This document shows positions 33,369 through 44,632 of a DNA stretch of 64,000 nucleotides, piece after piece. Within the stretch, counting starts at the first letter, position 1. Each line of letters starts with the position of its first letter. The notes beneath the pieces are model-generated. The model was not told where the DNA came from and did not search any database. It saw nothing but the letters and a program-made list of their open reading frames with translations. Location of the stretch: the NCBI GenBank assembly GCA_024449915.1, contig JAMZAV010003226.1, forward strand, positions 1 through 64,000. The letters are read 5' to 3'. The position numbers and the translations under genes are program-made. The DNA comes from Sweltsa coloradensis (taxonomy: Eukaryota; Arthropoda; Insecta; Plecoptera; Chloroperlidae).

Positions 33369-35696
33369 AATTAAACGCTGTCAATATATGTAATATCTGT
33401 TTAAAATCACCATCCTCGTTCACCAAAACAAACAACATTGATCCTGGAGTTGTACCAGAAGAATTATCTTGTTTATTAATGATTGAAAGTCTTTTAATTG
33501 CTCGCATCCATCCTGTTGTATCAGTGTACAGAGTCAAAGGACAGCAATACGCTTATAGCGGCAATGTTATTAATTTCCCACAAAATGTCTCAGAATTTGC
33601 ACAACATCTGCCTAACTCTATAAACAGTTTATCCTCAATTGTTGTTGTTAGGCGCACTTCTGCACATTCCGACAACATTGCAGACTTCAACGTTTGCTCT
33701 ATTCGTGTTCGGCGTGCTTTATTATGGTTGAAGTCTCATAATCGTTTTTATAAAGACATTTCAATAGATGAAGCCGCTCTAACAGTTTTGCCAGAAAATG
33801 GCAATGTATACGGAGACTTGCAGTACACGACAATTGAGGAAAATGATGAAGTCAATGAGATGAAGGTCTTGAATACACTAACGTTCCTCAAGTTATGCCA
33901 ATAAACCAAAAAGACCGTATTGAGAGTTCTCTTCAACCCGACACTGTTCCATGGCCAACCGTTTCAAATACACCTATTAATGAGTTTACCACTGAAGGTT
34001 ATATCGTGCAAGCCTTCCCCACTCTGTTCCCTACAGGAGATGGTGACCTCAGAGACACTTCACGTCAGACACAGATAAAGGCAACACAATACTTTCAATA
34101 CCTAATGCAATATCGTGATGGCCGGTTTGCACACGATAATCGATTTCGTTTCTTTGCCCTAAACTCTATTTTACGTTGGAACTCTATAAGTCAGGGTAAT
34201 ATTTTGGTTAAAAAGGTTGATCTCAATGGAAAGACAGCTGGACAACTAAAAGAAATTCTACAAACAGATCCTAACTTGGCAAACAAAGTAATGTTCTTTG
34301 CTTCATCTCTAAGAATTACAAAATCATACTGGTTCAAACGTAGTAGTGAGTTACAAGATATGGTTAAATTTGTTGGCATTCCAACAGTTTTTTTTACATT
34401 AAGTGCAGCTGACATGCATTGGCCAGAACTGTACGACATTCTTGCACCAGGAGAAAATTTCCAAGAAATGGGACCTCAGGTTGCAACTAATCTCCGTCGG
34501 AAATTACTTTGTGAAAATCCATTAATTGTTTCGTGGTTTTTCCAAGAACGAGCATCTTTCTACATCAACAAAGTTCTTGGTCCGTTATTTAATGTTACTG
34601 ACTCTTGGTTTCGTTACGAATGGCAACACCGTGGAAGTAGTCATGTACACGGCTTACTGTGGCTGAAAGACGCGCCAGATGTACAAAGTATTGACCTCAC
34701 GAACCACGAACAATTAACTACCATAATAGACTACTACGACAATCTCGTTTCTACTATTAATCCTGGTCTAAATGAGCCACCCGCCATTGTACATCCATGC
34801 CAGACCAGATTCGGTGAGGTGGTCGACAAAGATGCTGATCTAATTCATCTTCTAAACAAAGTACAACGACATACCCGTTGCAGCGAAGGCTATTGTTTGC
34901 GTCGCAAGAAGAACTCGACAGTTCTCAAATGTCGTTTTCATTTTCCATTTCCCCTTTGCGAAGAAACGAATCTGTCAACGGACGAAAAAGATGAAATGGT
35001 GTTACAAACTGAACGTAATGACCCTCTTTTAAATCGCTACAACAAATTCATTATTCAATCATGGAGAGCGAACATGGACATCCAACCCGTCATGTCAAAG
35101 AATGCAGTTCTAAACTACATTGCAAAGTATGCAACAAAAAGTGAACCACAATCAAAATCATTTAATGACCTATTAAAAAACATCCTCACAACTACAGTTA
35201 AAGATACAGACCCGGCTAAACTTGCAATTCAAAAATTAATAATACAATCTCTTGCCGAGCGCGATATTTCAGCGCAAGAATGTTGCCATCTTTTAATGGG
35301 ATATCCGCTTTACCATTCAAGTCGCGCTTTTGTTTCTCTTAATGATGGAGGTGATCAATGGGTACCTCTTGCAGACGCGAATGAACCTGAAGACGGTACC
35401 AACAAAAAATATCTGAAATGTATCCAACTCGTCCCGCACCAATGCAAAACCTCTGTCTTCTTGATTTTGCATCCAAGTATTACTGGAAGGGTCACTGGGT
35501 GTGTCGCAAAACTCCTGCTGTTGTAAGGGTATTTCCCAAACTATCTCTTGGACCCGACCACGAAAGGAACGAATCCTATTACCATCAACAAGTTTTGTTG
35601 AAAGTCCCTTGGACCAGTGAGATAGAACTCAACCCAACTGGACAGTCATGCGAAACAGTTTTCCAAGACACCGGCTGGTTGCGGAAGAAGATGTGA
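33369..35696 (+). pseudogene. Helitron Rep (HUH nuclease) region, frame-broken
   Basis: Three frames follow each other. First is a segment at 33369-33904 (ELSCLLMIESLLIARIHPVV, resembling the domain just before Rep in animal Helitrons). Next is a 543-codon frame at 33895-35526. Last is 35418-35696 (MQNLCLLDFASKYYWKG). The central frame carries the HUH metal-binding motif as HVH (residues about 250-252, context QHRGSSHVHGLLW) and the two-tyrosine site Y408/Y412 in NYIAKYATKSE. These are the catalytic parts of a rolling-circle replication initiator. Two frame changes, at about 33900 and 35430, break it. Confidence 0.8.
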
Positions 35697-35767
35697 CCAA
35701 TGAAATTGAACCAGAAGAGGATGAAGAGTTGGAGGATGAAGATCCAGAATGGGATTAAGAAGAGTGA

Positions 35768-37393
35768 ATGGTCTTGGCCGGCATGGGCCCCAATGATCAG
35801 GCTGTTCAAGTCGATATTGGCTTAAGAGAATTTGACACCTCATTTCCTTGGACAGAATCCTTTGAAAACTATCCTTCCATTGAAGCTGTTTCAAACTTTT
35901 TACCAGATATTAAACAAATTGAAATGGAACTCGATAACGAAATACCCAATGAAATAACATATAGTACTGAACAGCAGGTGGTGCTTGACATTCTTTCAAA
36001 CCAAATAAACTCTATACAGTCAGAAACAGACCATAACAAAGTTCAAAGACTAATTGTTCAAGGTACCGCTGGTACAGGTAAAAGCACTTTAATTAAAGCT
36101 ATGACAACTATGCTGCGTGAAGCTTTAGGTAACGACAGTTACATGCTGTTAGCACCCACTGGCGTAGCTGCCTTTAACATAAATGCTTCGACGATACATT
36201 CTGCCCTTCACATTGGTACTAACGCAAAAAAATTTACAAATCTTTTGGGGAAAAGCGAACGTGAGTTCCAAATCAAAATGGAATCAGTAAAATTTTTAAT
36301 CATTGACGAATACTCTATGCTGGGCTGCACACTCATGGCGATGATCGATAAGCGTACACGCCAAGCTAAGCCCGGTCAAGCCGTTCATCCATTCGGGAAC
36401 TTGTTTGTTTATCTGTTTGGTGACATTCGTCAACTGCCTCCTGTATGTGATCGGCCCCTATATTCTGACAAGATATGCAATTATGGGTTGACAAACGACG
36501 GAATGCTGGCGTACCGTTCTTTTAGCCACTGCCACACTCTATCTGTAGTACAGCGTCAGGCAGGGGACAGTCCAGCCCAGATTCGCTTCAGAGACCTACT
36601 CAGCAGACTGAGTAATGGCTGCTCAACACAAGATGACTGGGATTTGTTATCGACACGGTTTCAAACATCATTAAGCATGGACGATCAACAAAAGTTTTTA
36701 AAATCTCTATATTTAGCACCTACCAAGGATATAGTCAATAGTCACAACATTGAACAAATAACAAATCTTGGTCACCCAGTAGCAAAAATAAACGCTATAC
36801 ACAATTGCAAACAAGCTGCACAAGGGACAGAGGATTCAGCTCAAGGTCTTCAACCAACGATTTATCTCTCTCTGGGAGTCGTGTTATGCTACGATCCAAC
36901 CTATGGACAAAACACGGACTTGTCAATGGATCAACTGGGGCTGTAAAAGACATCATATATGCTCCTCACACAAAGCCACCAAACGACCAACCTTTGTGCA
37001 TCTTGGTTACATTCGATAATTACACTGGCCCATCTTATCACGAACCAAAAATGATTCCGATATGTCCTGTAACAAGGGCATGGACAGAGAAAGAAAGGAA
37101 ACTGCACTCGCATTCAATTCCCCCTCCAATTAGCATGGGCAGTCACCATTCACAAATGTCAAGGCATGACGCTTAACTCTGTTACAATAAACCTTGGAAC
37201 GAAAGAGTTTGCTACTGGGATGAGCTTTGTTGGTCTCTCTCGTGTTCGTAAGCTAGAAGACATAATGATCAATCCAGCATTTCCCTACGATAGAATTGGC
37301 AAACTTCATCAATTAAAGAGTTTACAAATGCGTAATTTGGAAGAGAAACGCTATGCCACAATGGCTCTATCTAACATTCCATCCTTGTTATAA
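35768..37393 (+). pseudogene. Helitron PIF1-like helicase region, frame-broken
   Basis: The frame 35768-36946 has Walker A GTAGTGKST (about residue 100), Walker B FLIIDEYSML (about 180) and GDIRQLPPV (about 220), the motif set of PIF1-family 5'-3' helicases fused to Helitron Rep. The protein continues in a second frame (about 36900-37150, with TGAVKDIIYAP) and a third (37166-37393, with MTLNSVTINLG and FVGLSRVRKL, helicase motifs V-VI). The two frame changes mean no complete protein can be made. Confidence 0.8.
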
Positions 37394-38078
37394 TTATGTA
37401 TTAAATTCACAATGAAAATGACTACAATGACCCTTGACTCGGCTGTGATCAGCCTAGGATCCAAAGCGTTTACAATTGGAATTAGCTTTGTTGGTATCTC
37501 TCGGATTAGGAAGCTTCATATTATGAAGAATTTACGTACGGTCAATTGAAGAGCCAAGACATCCTTCTATGTTACTTCCCGTTCGCTCTAATTTATTACA
37601 GACAGAAACTATAACAAAATGATGTCTTTGTGGTAAAGTGTAGTGCCTAATGGGGATACATCCACGTTAAAAAATGGTAATAACGCGTCTAACCGATACC
37701 TCCATTAAAGACAAAATTTTAATAAGGTGATGTGGAAATTCGGTACTTGATCAATTTACAGTCGCAAACTACTTGTTCGTCGAATATTTTTTTTAAACAA
37801 AATAAACATTTTCAATCCCTAATAAACAAATTTTTTAAATAAAACAATATTTATTAACTTCATATATTACAGGTGGCGCGATAATATGACCTATCCGGTT
37901 GACGCGCCCCCGATCCTCATGTCGTTCTAAAAATGAAAACAATATTACCAAGCGTGTTCGCAGGCCATTAGCAATGCGAAAATAAAATCAATTTAAATAT
38001 CATCTACATAACACATGGCATCTCAATGCACCAATTACGCTCATCCATCAACGCGGCGGGACTTAAGCGTTTTCCTAG
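37394..38078 (+). other. Helitron 3' region with a second, diverged helicase motif VI
   Basis: After the helicase stop, 37419-37530 again encodes a short MTLDSAVISLG then FVGISRIRKLH peptide. This is clearly related to the end of the helicase but much diverged in DNA. It stops soon after. The remainder to the 3' end is AT-rich and non-coding, ending with the Helitron 3' terminus. Confidence 0.55.
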
Positions 38079-38918
38079 TCATTAAAAAATCGCAAAGACA
38101 ACGAACACTCGTCAAAACAATCACAATGAAGCAGTTCAAAGACAGGTTATGAAGGTTTTGATGCCATTTTTGTTGCCATAACAAAAAATTTTCTTTAGTC
38201 GACGCTAGCGCGATCTATCGGCGAAAACGTAAACTTCTTGTACTTGTACCAAAGTCGAGCTCTGGCGGCGAAAATTCAAACTCCTTGCACTTTAAGCGGG
38301 CTTTTAACAGTTACCGCGAGACTCGCAATGAAGCCAAAATAGTTCGAATTTCGAATAGTTACTATTCGAATTTCGAATCGAATATTGGAAAAAAATTATT
38401 CGCGAATATTATTCGAAAGTCGAATATTCGCACAGCCCTAGAGAATGTACTGACAATAGTAGGGTTGCTGTTTGATATAAATTTTAGAGGTGTTCAACGA
38501 TATCGATACCGGTACCGCGGAAAAATTGCGCCTATTTTCGATATCGATACCCCGCCGTCATATCGGAAATATCGCGATGTCGCAGCTTTATCATTCTCAA
38601 TGTTGAATGTCCCGCCGCGGTCTGCACTACACATTTCTGCAGTTCAACGGAACGCTCCTCCCATGTCTCCGCTATGATCCCCGCCAGCGCCTAGCCAATG
38701 CGCGCGCACCTCCCTCCAACCTGGCTCTCGATTCACGTAGCGTGCTGCATGGGACTTCTGTCAAGTTGCTCCCGTCCTAGTTACAACATCGACGACGCGA
38801 CTCGTTATCTTTACACGCTCAGAGTTCAAGCATTATTTGTTATGAGGTACCGGTATAAAAAACATGTTTCAAGTAGATTCACTTGAAAATCTCGATGACT
38901 ACCGGGTACTAATATTAA

Positions 38919-39665
38919 CCCTTTCCAGTACGGTTATTTTCCATTTATTTTACCCGGGAATACCTATTTAATTTCCAAGCGGTCAAAAGTAAAGCAAAAC
39001 CATATACACTTGTGCTTGTAGCTTTGAAAGTTATCAACCAATTAACTTAAAATTTTCAGGAGAGGTTTACAATAAAGAAGTTATCAATTTAAAAAATATA
39101 ACATGTCTGTATAGTGTATAATTATTATCGCGAATCCAATCCCAGCCATTATTTACGCCTAGGCCTACGCCTACACCGGCGCCGTCATGATTAGAAACTT
39201 CTGAATCACTTGAATCAACATCATCACTGTCAGAATCTCTCATTTCACTTGATCTAGAACTATTATTAGAAATAGAAACATTATCATCGTAGTCAGAATC
39301 GCTGTCGTCACTCTCAAAAAGAATATTGTTAACAACATCAACAGTCAACTTCGAACGCTTAGCAGCCATGACGGAACGATTGACGGCCGGCGTGTTTACA
39401 AAACAAACTCAGATGTTTTTCATCGATGTATCAATGCGCGTTTTACGCCGGTAATGCAGTCGCCTCGATATTCTTACGCGCGGAACCTTCTGCTATCTAG
39501 CGGTAAAGATTTGAACTCGATAGGACTGCTGGTACCGGAGATATGGCGGGTTATTTGAACTCGCGCACCAACGACGTCCCGCACCAACGACGTCCCCGGG
39601 ACGTCGTTGTACGGAGCGTCACGGCGATCTATCACGTCCCAGAGGCGTTGTTGTACTGGAAAGGG
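38919..39665. mobile_element. piggyBac element, family C, TTAA TSD
   Basis: TTAA at 38915-38918 and 39666-39669 flanks a 13-bp TIR, CCCTTTCCAGTAC. It contains the acidic ORF 39067-39369 on the minus strand. This suggests an internally deleted copy of a full-length piggyBac that kept the transposase start. CGTTGTACGGAGCG and ACGTCGTT words are repeated near the right end. Confidence 0.85.
39067..39369 (-). pseudogene. Truncated piggyBac transposase N-terminus (acidic)
   Basis: This 100-codon ORF starts at an ATG 296 bp inside the right TIR, reading into the element. Residues about 5-15 are MAAKRSKLTVD-like and basic/hydrophobic. Residues 19-60 are an Asp/Ser-rich run (ESDDSDSDYDD and similar), then NHDGAGVGVGLG and NNGWDWIRDNN. 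piggyBac transposases commonly begin with such an acidic, disordered N-terminus. The catalytic domain (DDD) is absent. The identification rests on position and composition, so it is not certain. Confidence 0.5.
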
Positions 39666-39874
39666 TTAATATCCCATCAATATCAAGCACACAAGACTAG
39701 CATTTAGACATAGACGTCATTTTCGTGGTCCAAAAAAATTCAATATTGCGATATCGATATTACTTTTGAAATTACGATATCGCAATACGATATCGGCAAA
39801 ATTGTGCCAATATCGATAGGGTTCTGAAAAAAATATCGTTGGAACATCTCTAATAAATTTCAACATGGATTGTG

Positions 39875-39965
39875 TAGTATAGATTGGAGAAGGGTTGACA
39901 GGTTGGGAAAGCATAGAGATACTATACTAAACTAGCCGATTGGCCTTTTCCTTTTTGTAATCAAC
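39875..39965 (-). repeat. Fragment of a ribozyme-repeat family end
   Basis: GTATAGATTGGAGAAGGGTT followed by GACAGGTTGGGAAAGCATAG and CTAGCCGATTGGCC is shared in the same orientation with 51690-51750, part of the minus-strand retrozyme copy. A weaker version lies near 60219-60385. Confidence 0.5.
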
Positions 39966-40511
39966 ATGGATTGTTGCAGATGTTAAATCCATTATATTAA
40001 ATACAAAACACAGTTTTCACTAGTAATTATTTTGTTGCGTTGGCTTCAATGTTTAACATACCGCACCCCGCACTGCCACATATTAATATCGGGTGCAAAT
40101 ATCTTTCAAATGGAAATAATCCAGAAGAAAGATTGATCACTAAACACAGTCAATAAGGTTTGCGGCAAATGTATTGACTATCTTCCGTGCTGTGATGGCT
40201 TACGGGGATCACGAAACTAGGTGTCGGTTCATTGGAATTTTCTGGTTTTTTTTAGTTTTTTTATTCAACTTTGCAACTAAATATTGTATATTTTTTTGTA
40301 ATTTGCACCAATGTGTTAAATTTTGTATTTGAAAGTGCTATTATTCCGTAGCTCTACTTATCAGTAATCACAGTCATCACACCTCAAACTGGTAATTATT
40401 TTGATTACCCAGCCTTAGACCTGCCGCATACAGTGCATTAAATACCATGAAGCCCAAACATCAATTCACCATCCCAAAGTATAATTCAACTTTCAATATA
40501 ACTATGTCCCC

Positions 40512-40752
40512 AAATAGACGATTTTCAAAATCACCAGCGCCCTCTATATCGCGCGCGCAAAGCATTATGGGAGAAAGGGATTTACACGCTAAATGCCATA
40601 TGCTCGGGTGTGTGGAGAACTGCGTTTACAACAATGGCGGTGCAGTCAGCCACAATCCCAATCATATGGCATTTAGCATGTAAATGCACCTTTCTCCCAT
40701 AATGCTTTGCAACGGATCGCGCATGCGCAGTTAATTCTGAAAATGGTCTATT
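40512..40752. mobile_element. Palindromic MITE (AAAGCATTATGGGAGAAAGG arms)
   Basis: The arms AATAGACGATTTTCAAAAT, then GCAAAGCATTATGGGAGAAA, then GCTAAATGCCATATG are mirrored on the right, so nearly the whole 240 bp folds on itself. Fragments recur at 50970-51010 and 54240-54320. No TSD was fixed. Confidence 0.65.
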
Positions 40753-40810
40753 GAAGTAACTTTGCCATTAAAACAATTTTATGATAGACGCCTACAAATC
40801 AGTTCAATTA

Positions 40811-41688
40811 CTGTATTTACTCAAATGTAGGTCGCACGCGAATGTAGGTCACACCCCAGTGTTGAAACGTCTAAAATAAAAAAGCTGGTTTGCATGCAAA
40901 TGTAGGTTGCACTATTATAATATGCAGGTTGACATGCCCTGAAATTCTTAGTTACATGTAAAATAAAAAAGTAACAAGGTAAGTAACCCCTCAACATCAA
41001 CATCACATCAGCCTTGGGTTCAAAGAAGTCCTAGGATGCTGCCAAAATATTATGCAGTTGGTAAGTTTTGTTCAGTGGTATGTAATTGGTACGTAATTAT
41101 TGGGTCACTATTGTGTGGTGCGCCGCGTAAACCTTTTTATGTGGCACTATGCAACATGACAGACAATGACTTATCACCATTTAATACGATCGTGCGGGCC
41201 TCATGCGCCTCTTTTGACCTTGACTGCTGTGCCGTGTATGTTGAGGGTTACTTGGCGCTGTATTCATTGTAGTAATCAATTTGTTACGATGTTTATCTCG
41301 GCCGCATTAGCCCATTAGCGATAAGGATGCTGCTCGGACCAGCTGCAGACGGGGAAAACCCGTGTGACACATTGCTCGCCACTGACGAGAGAAGAATGTA
41401 TAGAACGACAACTAACAAAATATCCTATGCTCGCAAATGACTTACGGGTAGGTAGGTCTGTAGGACTTTAAATGGAAATTATACAGAATCTGTTTTTATT
41501 ATTTAACGTGGTCAGGGTTCAATAAATCGTCTTTGTGTACATGAAGTTTTCGTTTTGGAACATCATTATCTATTGACAACCGGCGATTTTTTTTTTTCAA
41601 AAAGTTTGCATGTGATTGTAGGTCGCACCCCACTTTTATACCTTTCAATTTTCAATTCTATGTGCGACCTACAATTAAGTAAATACAG
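40811..41688. mobile_element. TA-flanked TIR element (TGTAGGTCGCA family)
   Basis: CTGTATTTACTCAAATGTAG plus GTCGCA at the left is mirrored at the right, with TA at 40809-40810 and 41689-41690. The word GTAGGTCGCA repeats within both arms. It is a mariner/Tc1-type non-autonomous element by TSD. No transposase. Confidence 0.75.
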
Positions 41689-41717
41689 TACTTTGTTAAC
41701 CACATACTGGCATTTTG

Positions 41718-43197
41718 TAGGGTTGTGCGAACCTAGATTTTTAAATTTCGAACCGAACCTCCAACCTGCAATAATAAAGTTCGCAAACCTCGAACTGAAC
41801 CTTTTTTTTTTAAGTGGGAGGGATTCACATGGGCATTGAAGAAAAACTGATCATTGATATTTGATCCAAATCTAGGCTGAAGAGCCTAGGGCCTAGGTTC
41901 CCTGTCTTATCTCGCACAATAATTGAGCGAGCAACTCCACTTGACTCTTATGGCTCGAATGTCTTTTTTTTTTTCTTTTCTGTTACTGCTTCGGTACAGG
42001 TCGCACCGTTTCTCTGATCGACCTGAAATTTGACACACATGTACATAACACCTATGCATGCGGGTTACTGTATAGTTTTTGAACAAAATCCAATCGTTGG
42101 TTATAAAAAATAAAATAAAAAAATAAAAATGTTCCGATCGTTATGAAATTTTGCAGGGTCAATAAGTACAACATTCTCTCCTATTTTTCCAATTTTCAGC
42201 TAAATCGGTCAAAGACTTATTGGTATGTATTATATGTAACATTTTATGGGAATGTCGTACCGTACTCGGGTCGTGTTGCACGTACCGGTGCTCGCTCAAC
42301 AACGCGACGGGACTTTAGCGTTTTCCTAGTAATATTACAAATATCAAATACAGCGCATTCTTGTCATAAATGTCCAGGGATTTTTCTGATGTATTTTTAA
42401 TCATGTGGGTGAAATGTTTTAGGGGTAGGCCCCTAGGGCCTAGGTCCTAGGCTAGCCTAACCAACTTCAGACGAAAAATCATACTAAGATCGATTAAATT
42501 AAGCGGCGATACAACTTTCATAGCCAAATCTGAAGACAACACATCAAAATCAACATTAATAATGGTTTCTTATGATCTTAAACTGTTAAAAAAATACGCG
42601 TCTTGGTTAGGTCGGCCTAGGCCTAGGCTTACGGGATACTACACTTGGACCGTCAATATCACCATCACTTCCCGATGAAAAATCATTACAAGATCGATGA
42701 AATAAAGCGGCAATGTCACTTTCATAGCCAAACCTGAAGACAATAGGCCTACATCAAAATCAACATTAGGCCCTAGTACCAGAGCGGCCTAGGCCTTAGC
42801 CTAGCTTGGACTGCTTACGGGATACATTTGGACCGTTACTTCCCGATGAAAACTCATTAGTAGATCGATAAAATTACGCGTCGATGCCATTATAATCTTT
42901 TTCACCTGAAGAAAATCCACCAGCATCAACAATAAATAACTATTTCTTGCTATCTCAAGTATCCAGAATATTACCGCGTCAAGAAAAATCCGACATTTTA
43001 AGATTTTGCGAGTTGCATATGCACTGCTCACAGCGCTAATTCGACTTTCGATTATCGAGCGGCGACCGTGGTAGACTTGTATCGATCGGTCGATGCTGTA
43101 GGCGTCGCTCCGGAAGGCGTGGCTTTCTGTAAGTGGCTTTCTGACCGGATTTAAGGTCCGGTTCGGTTCGTCTTTTCGAACGGTTCGCACAACCCTA
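41718..43197. mobile_element. hAT element just upstream of NFYA exon 4
   Basis: TAGGGTTGTGCGAACC and GGTTCGCACAACCCTA are perfect inverted ends, flanked by GCATTTTG and GCATTTGT, a TSD that has drifted by two bases. It contains a short Helitron-like element (41923-42329) and AGGCCT words (42430-42800). Its right end is 69 bp upstream of exon 4. Confidence 0.75.
41923..42329 (+). mobile_element. Non-autonomous Helitron-like element, subfamily 4
   Basis: The 5' end TTGAGCGAGC is mirrored near the 3' end as GCTCGCTCAA, then CAACGCGACGGGACTTTAGC, then GTTTTCCTAG and T. At 407 bp it is the shortest copy, and only the ends are shared with the other subfamilies. Confidence 0.65.
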
Positions 43198-43266
43198 GCA
43201 TTTGTACTAATACTGTATGTTATGTAGGCTAGAAGTTAATACTATAACTTATTATGTTACTTACAG

Positions 43267-43443
43267 CAAATGGTGCCGGGCTCCAGCGGTCTCCCCAACT
43301 ACCAGCGCGTACAGATTCCGGGTACAGAGTTCCTAGAGGAAGAACCCCTGTACGTCAACGCTAAACAATACCGGCGGATACTGAAGAGGAGACAAGCTCG
43401 AGCCAAACTGGAGGCGGATGGAAGAATACCCAAGGAGAGACCT
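43267..43443 (+). CDS. NFYA: NFYA exon 4: CBF-B/NF-YA core, first half
   Basis: This exon has 59 codons, phase 0 to phase 0. The acceptor is GTTACTTACAG and the donor GTGAGT. After QMVPGSSGLPNYQRVQIPG it reads into the A1 helix EEEPLYVNAKQYRRILKRRQ, then ARAKLEADGRIPKERP. A1 binds the NF-YB/NF-YC histone-fold dimer. Compared with vertebrate NF-YA the core shows QYR for QYH, EAD for EAE and GR for GK. The final residue before the splice is Pro where an Arg (KERR) is usual, in the linker to the DNA-binding A2 segment. Confidence 0.95.
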
Positions 43444-43602
43444 GTGAGTTCAGTGATGGTTGTGTAGGGAGAGTTTAAACACCTCTATTCACCCAGAAGG
43501 CAGATTCACACTCCAACCAAAACTGACAGTGTTGGCAGGTAGTCCTACCTATCTAAATCCCCCTAAAAATGATAGTTTCCTAATTCACTTCACTCTCAAG
43601 AA

Positions 43603-43871
43603 GGCTGGGAGAAACCTTGAATACGTCCCAACTCGGCTTGCTGTATAAGGTGCCCGAGTATACTATCAGTACCGGTATCTCTCTTGTGGCTTGGCTGCAG
43701 TGCATTAGCTAGATGTTATCTTGACTCTTGGCTGGGAGAAACCTTGAATACGTCCCAACTCGGCTTGCTGTATAAGGTGCCCGAGTGTACTAGCAGTACC
43801 TCTCTTGTGGCTTGGCTGCAGCGCATTAGCTAGATGTTATCTTGACTCTTGGCTGGGAGAAACCTTGAATA
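43603..43871. repeat. 122-126 bp tandem repeat interrupted by Tigger
   Basis: GGCTGGGAGAAACCTTGAAT begins units at 43603, 43729 and 43851. Each continues with CCCAACTCGGCTTGCTGTAT and GTGGCTTGGCTGCAGCGC. The third unit is cut at 43871 by the Tigger element and resumes at 47215-47310. Confidence 0.85.
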
Positions 43872-44079
43872 CAGTAAGATCCCTCTTATCCGAGTTGGAT
43901 GAGACCGGGGGCACCTCGGATTTGCGAAAAACTCGGATGACGTAATTTTTTGTTTATTTGCTCTCGTAGCATAGCCTGATGTGGTAAAATGATATATGAC
44001 ACATGCAATGGATAAAGGAACATAAAATACACACAATACACTTCATACAGGGTATACCAAATGATTTAATAGCTTTTAA

Positions 44080-44632
44080 CCCATCGGCTTTCTCGCCGGT
44101 CGAATCGACGGGCTGTTTTAAATGCGCGCCGATTTACCTGGCCATCGGATCGACGGGCTGGAACAGCAAGGGAACAGCGCGCTACATTATCGGTCATTGT
44201 AAGAGAATGGTTCGTCCAATCACCAAGAGATTGCGCTCAATGTACTCTACGCACTTTGCTGCATCCAACGATGTGTTGAACTCGTCACTCGGTCAAGTTT
44301 TAGCCTGTCTATGCTTGAAGGAAAGATTATGTTTGCATTCGTAGGTGGTATGGCGGCGCGCGCGCTATGGCGGCTACAGCTTATTGCAATATTTTGAAGG
44401 ATATGACGAAGACGAGGGGTGTGATATTTTGACACTAAGAAAAATTCGAAGGAAAGTTCATACACCTAGACATTAAATTTAGGCTACATTTTAGTTTTTA
44501 TTTCAAGAAAATTGGGTTATTTTTGTTGGAGCAGTGAATTTTTTGCTGAGGTGCGCTCCGCAACCCCATTTCGTAAAAAATAAATGGATTTGAGGGGCCA
44601 GGCGCAGCGATTTTAAATGGTAAGCCGATGGG
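44080..44632. mobile_element. piggyBac-type MITE, family B, TTAA TSD
   Basis: TTAA at 44076-44079 and 44633-44636 flanks CCCATCGGCTT and its complement. The 553-bp interior contains TCGACGGGCTG twice (about 44105 and 44150) and no convincing ORF. It lies in the 3' non-coding part of the Tigger element and is therefore younger. Confidence 0.85.

Larger units (their letters stand above)
31268..38078 (+). mobile_element. Autonomous-type Helitron (Rep/helicase), decayed
   Basis: The 5' end TTGGATGAGCGTAGCGAGCG matches the short elements listed above. The 3' end has GCTCATCCATCAACGCGG, then GGGACTTAAGCGTTTTCCTAG and a T target base. Between them lie the Rep and PIF1-like helicase reading frames (32532-37393). 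Insertion is into T|T with no target duplication, as in Helitron/Helentron transposition. The end structure, an inverted repeat near but not at the 3' terminus, resembles the Helentron/Helitron2 group. Confidence 0.75.
30395..38440. mobile_element. hAT element, TSD GAGAATGT, carrying a Helitron
   Basis: TAGGGCTGTGCGAATA at the left and TATTCGCACAGCCCTA at the right are perfect 16-bp inverted ends, flanked by GAGAATGT at 30387-30394 and 38441-38448. Subterminal regions are rich in TTCGAATA words. Removing the Helitron (31268-38078) leaves about 1.2 kb without a transposase. The left half contains a dense AGGCCT array (about 30717-31130). The same terminal type recurs at 48632 and 54809. Confidence 0.85.
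38485..39852. mobile_element. hAT element, TSD ATAAATTT, with piggyBac inside
   Basis: TAGAGGTGTTCAACGATAT and ATATCGTTGGAACATCTCTA are inverted ends with two differences. ATAAATTT at 38477-38484 and 39853-39860 is a perfect 8-bp TSD. Both ends are rich in ATCGATA words. The 747-bp piggyBac element at 38919-39665 is inserted within it. A GC-rich stretch at 38560-38800 has no convincing gene. Confidence 0.85.

Noticed and set aside
44003..44344. 113-aa ORF inside the Tigger element.
   Set aside because: It spans the boundary between Tigger sequence and the nested piggyBac MITE, so the frame is accidental.
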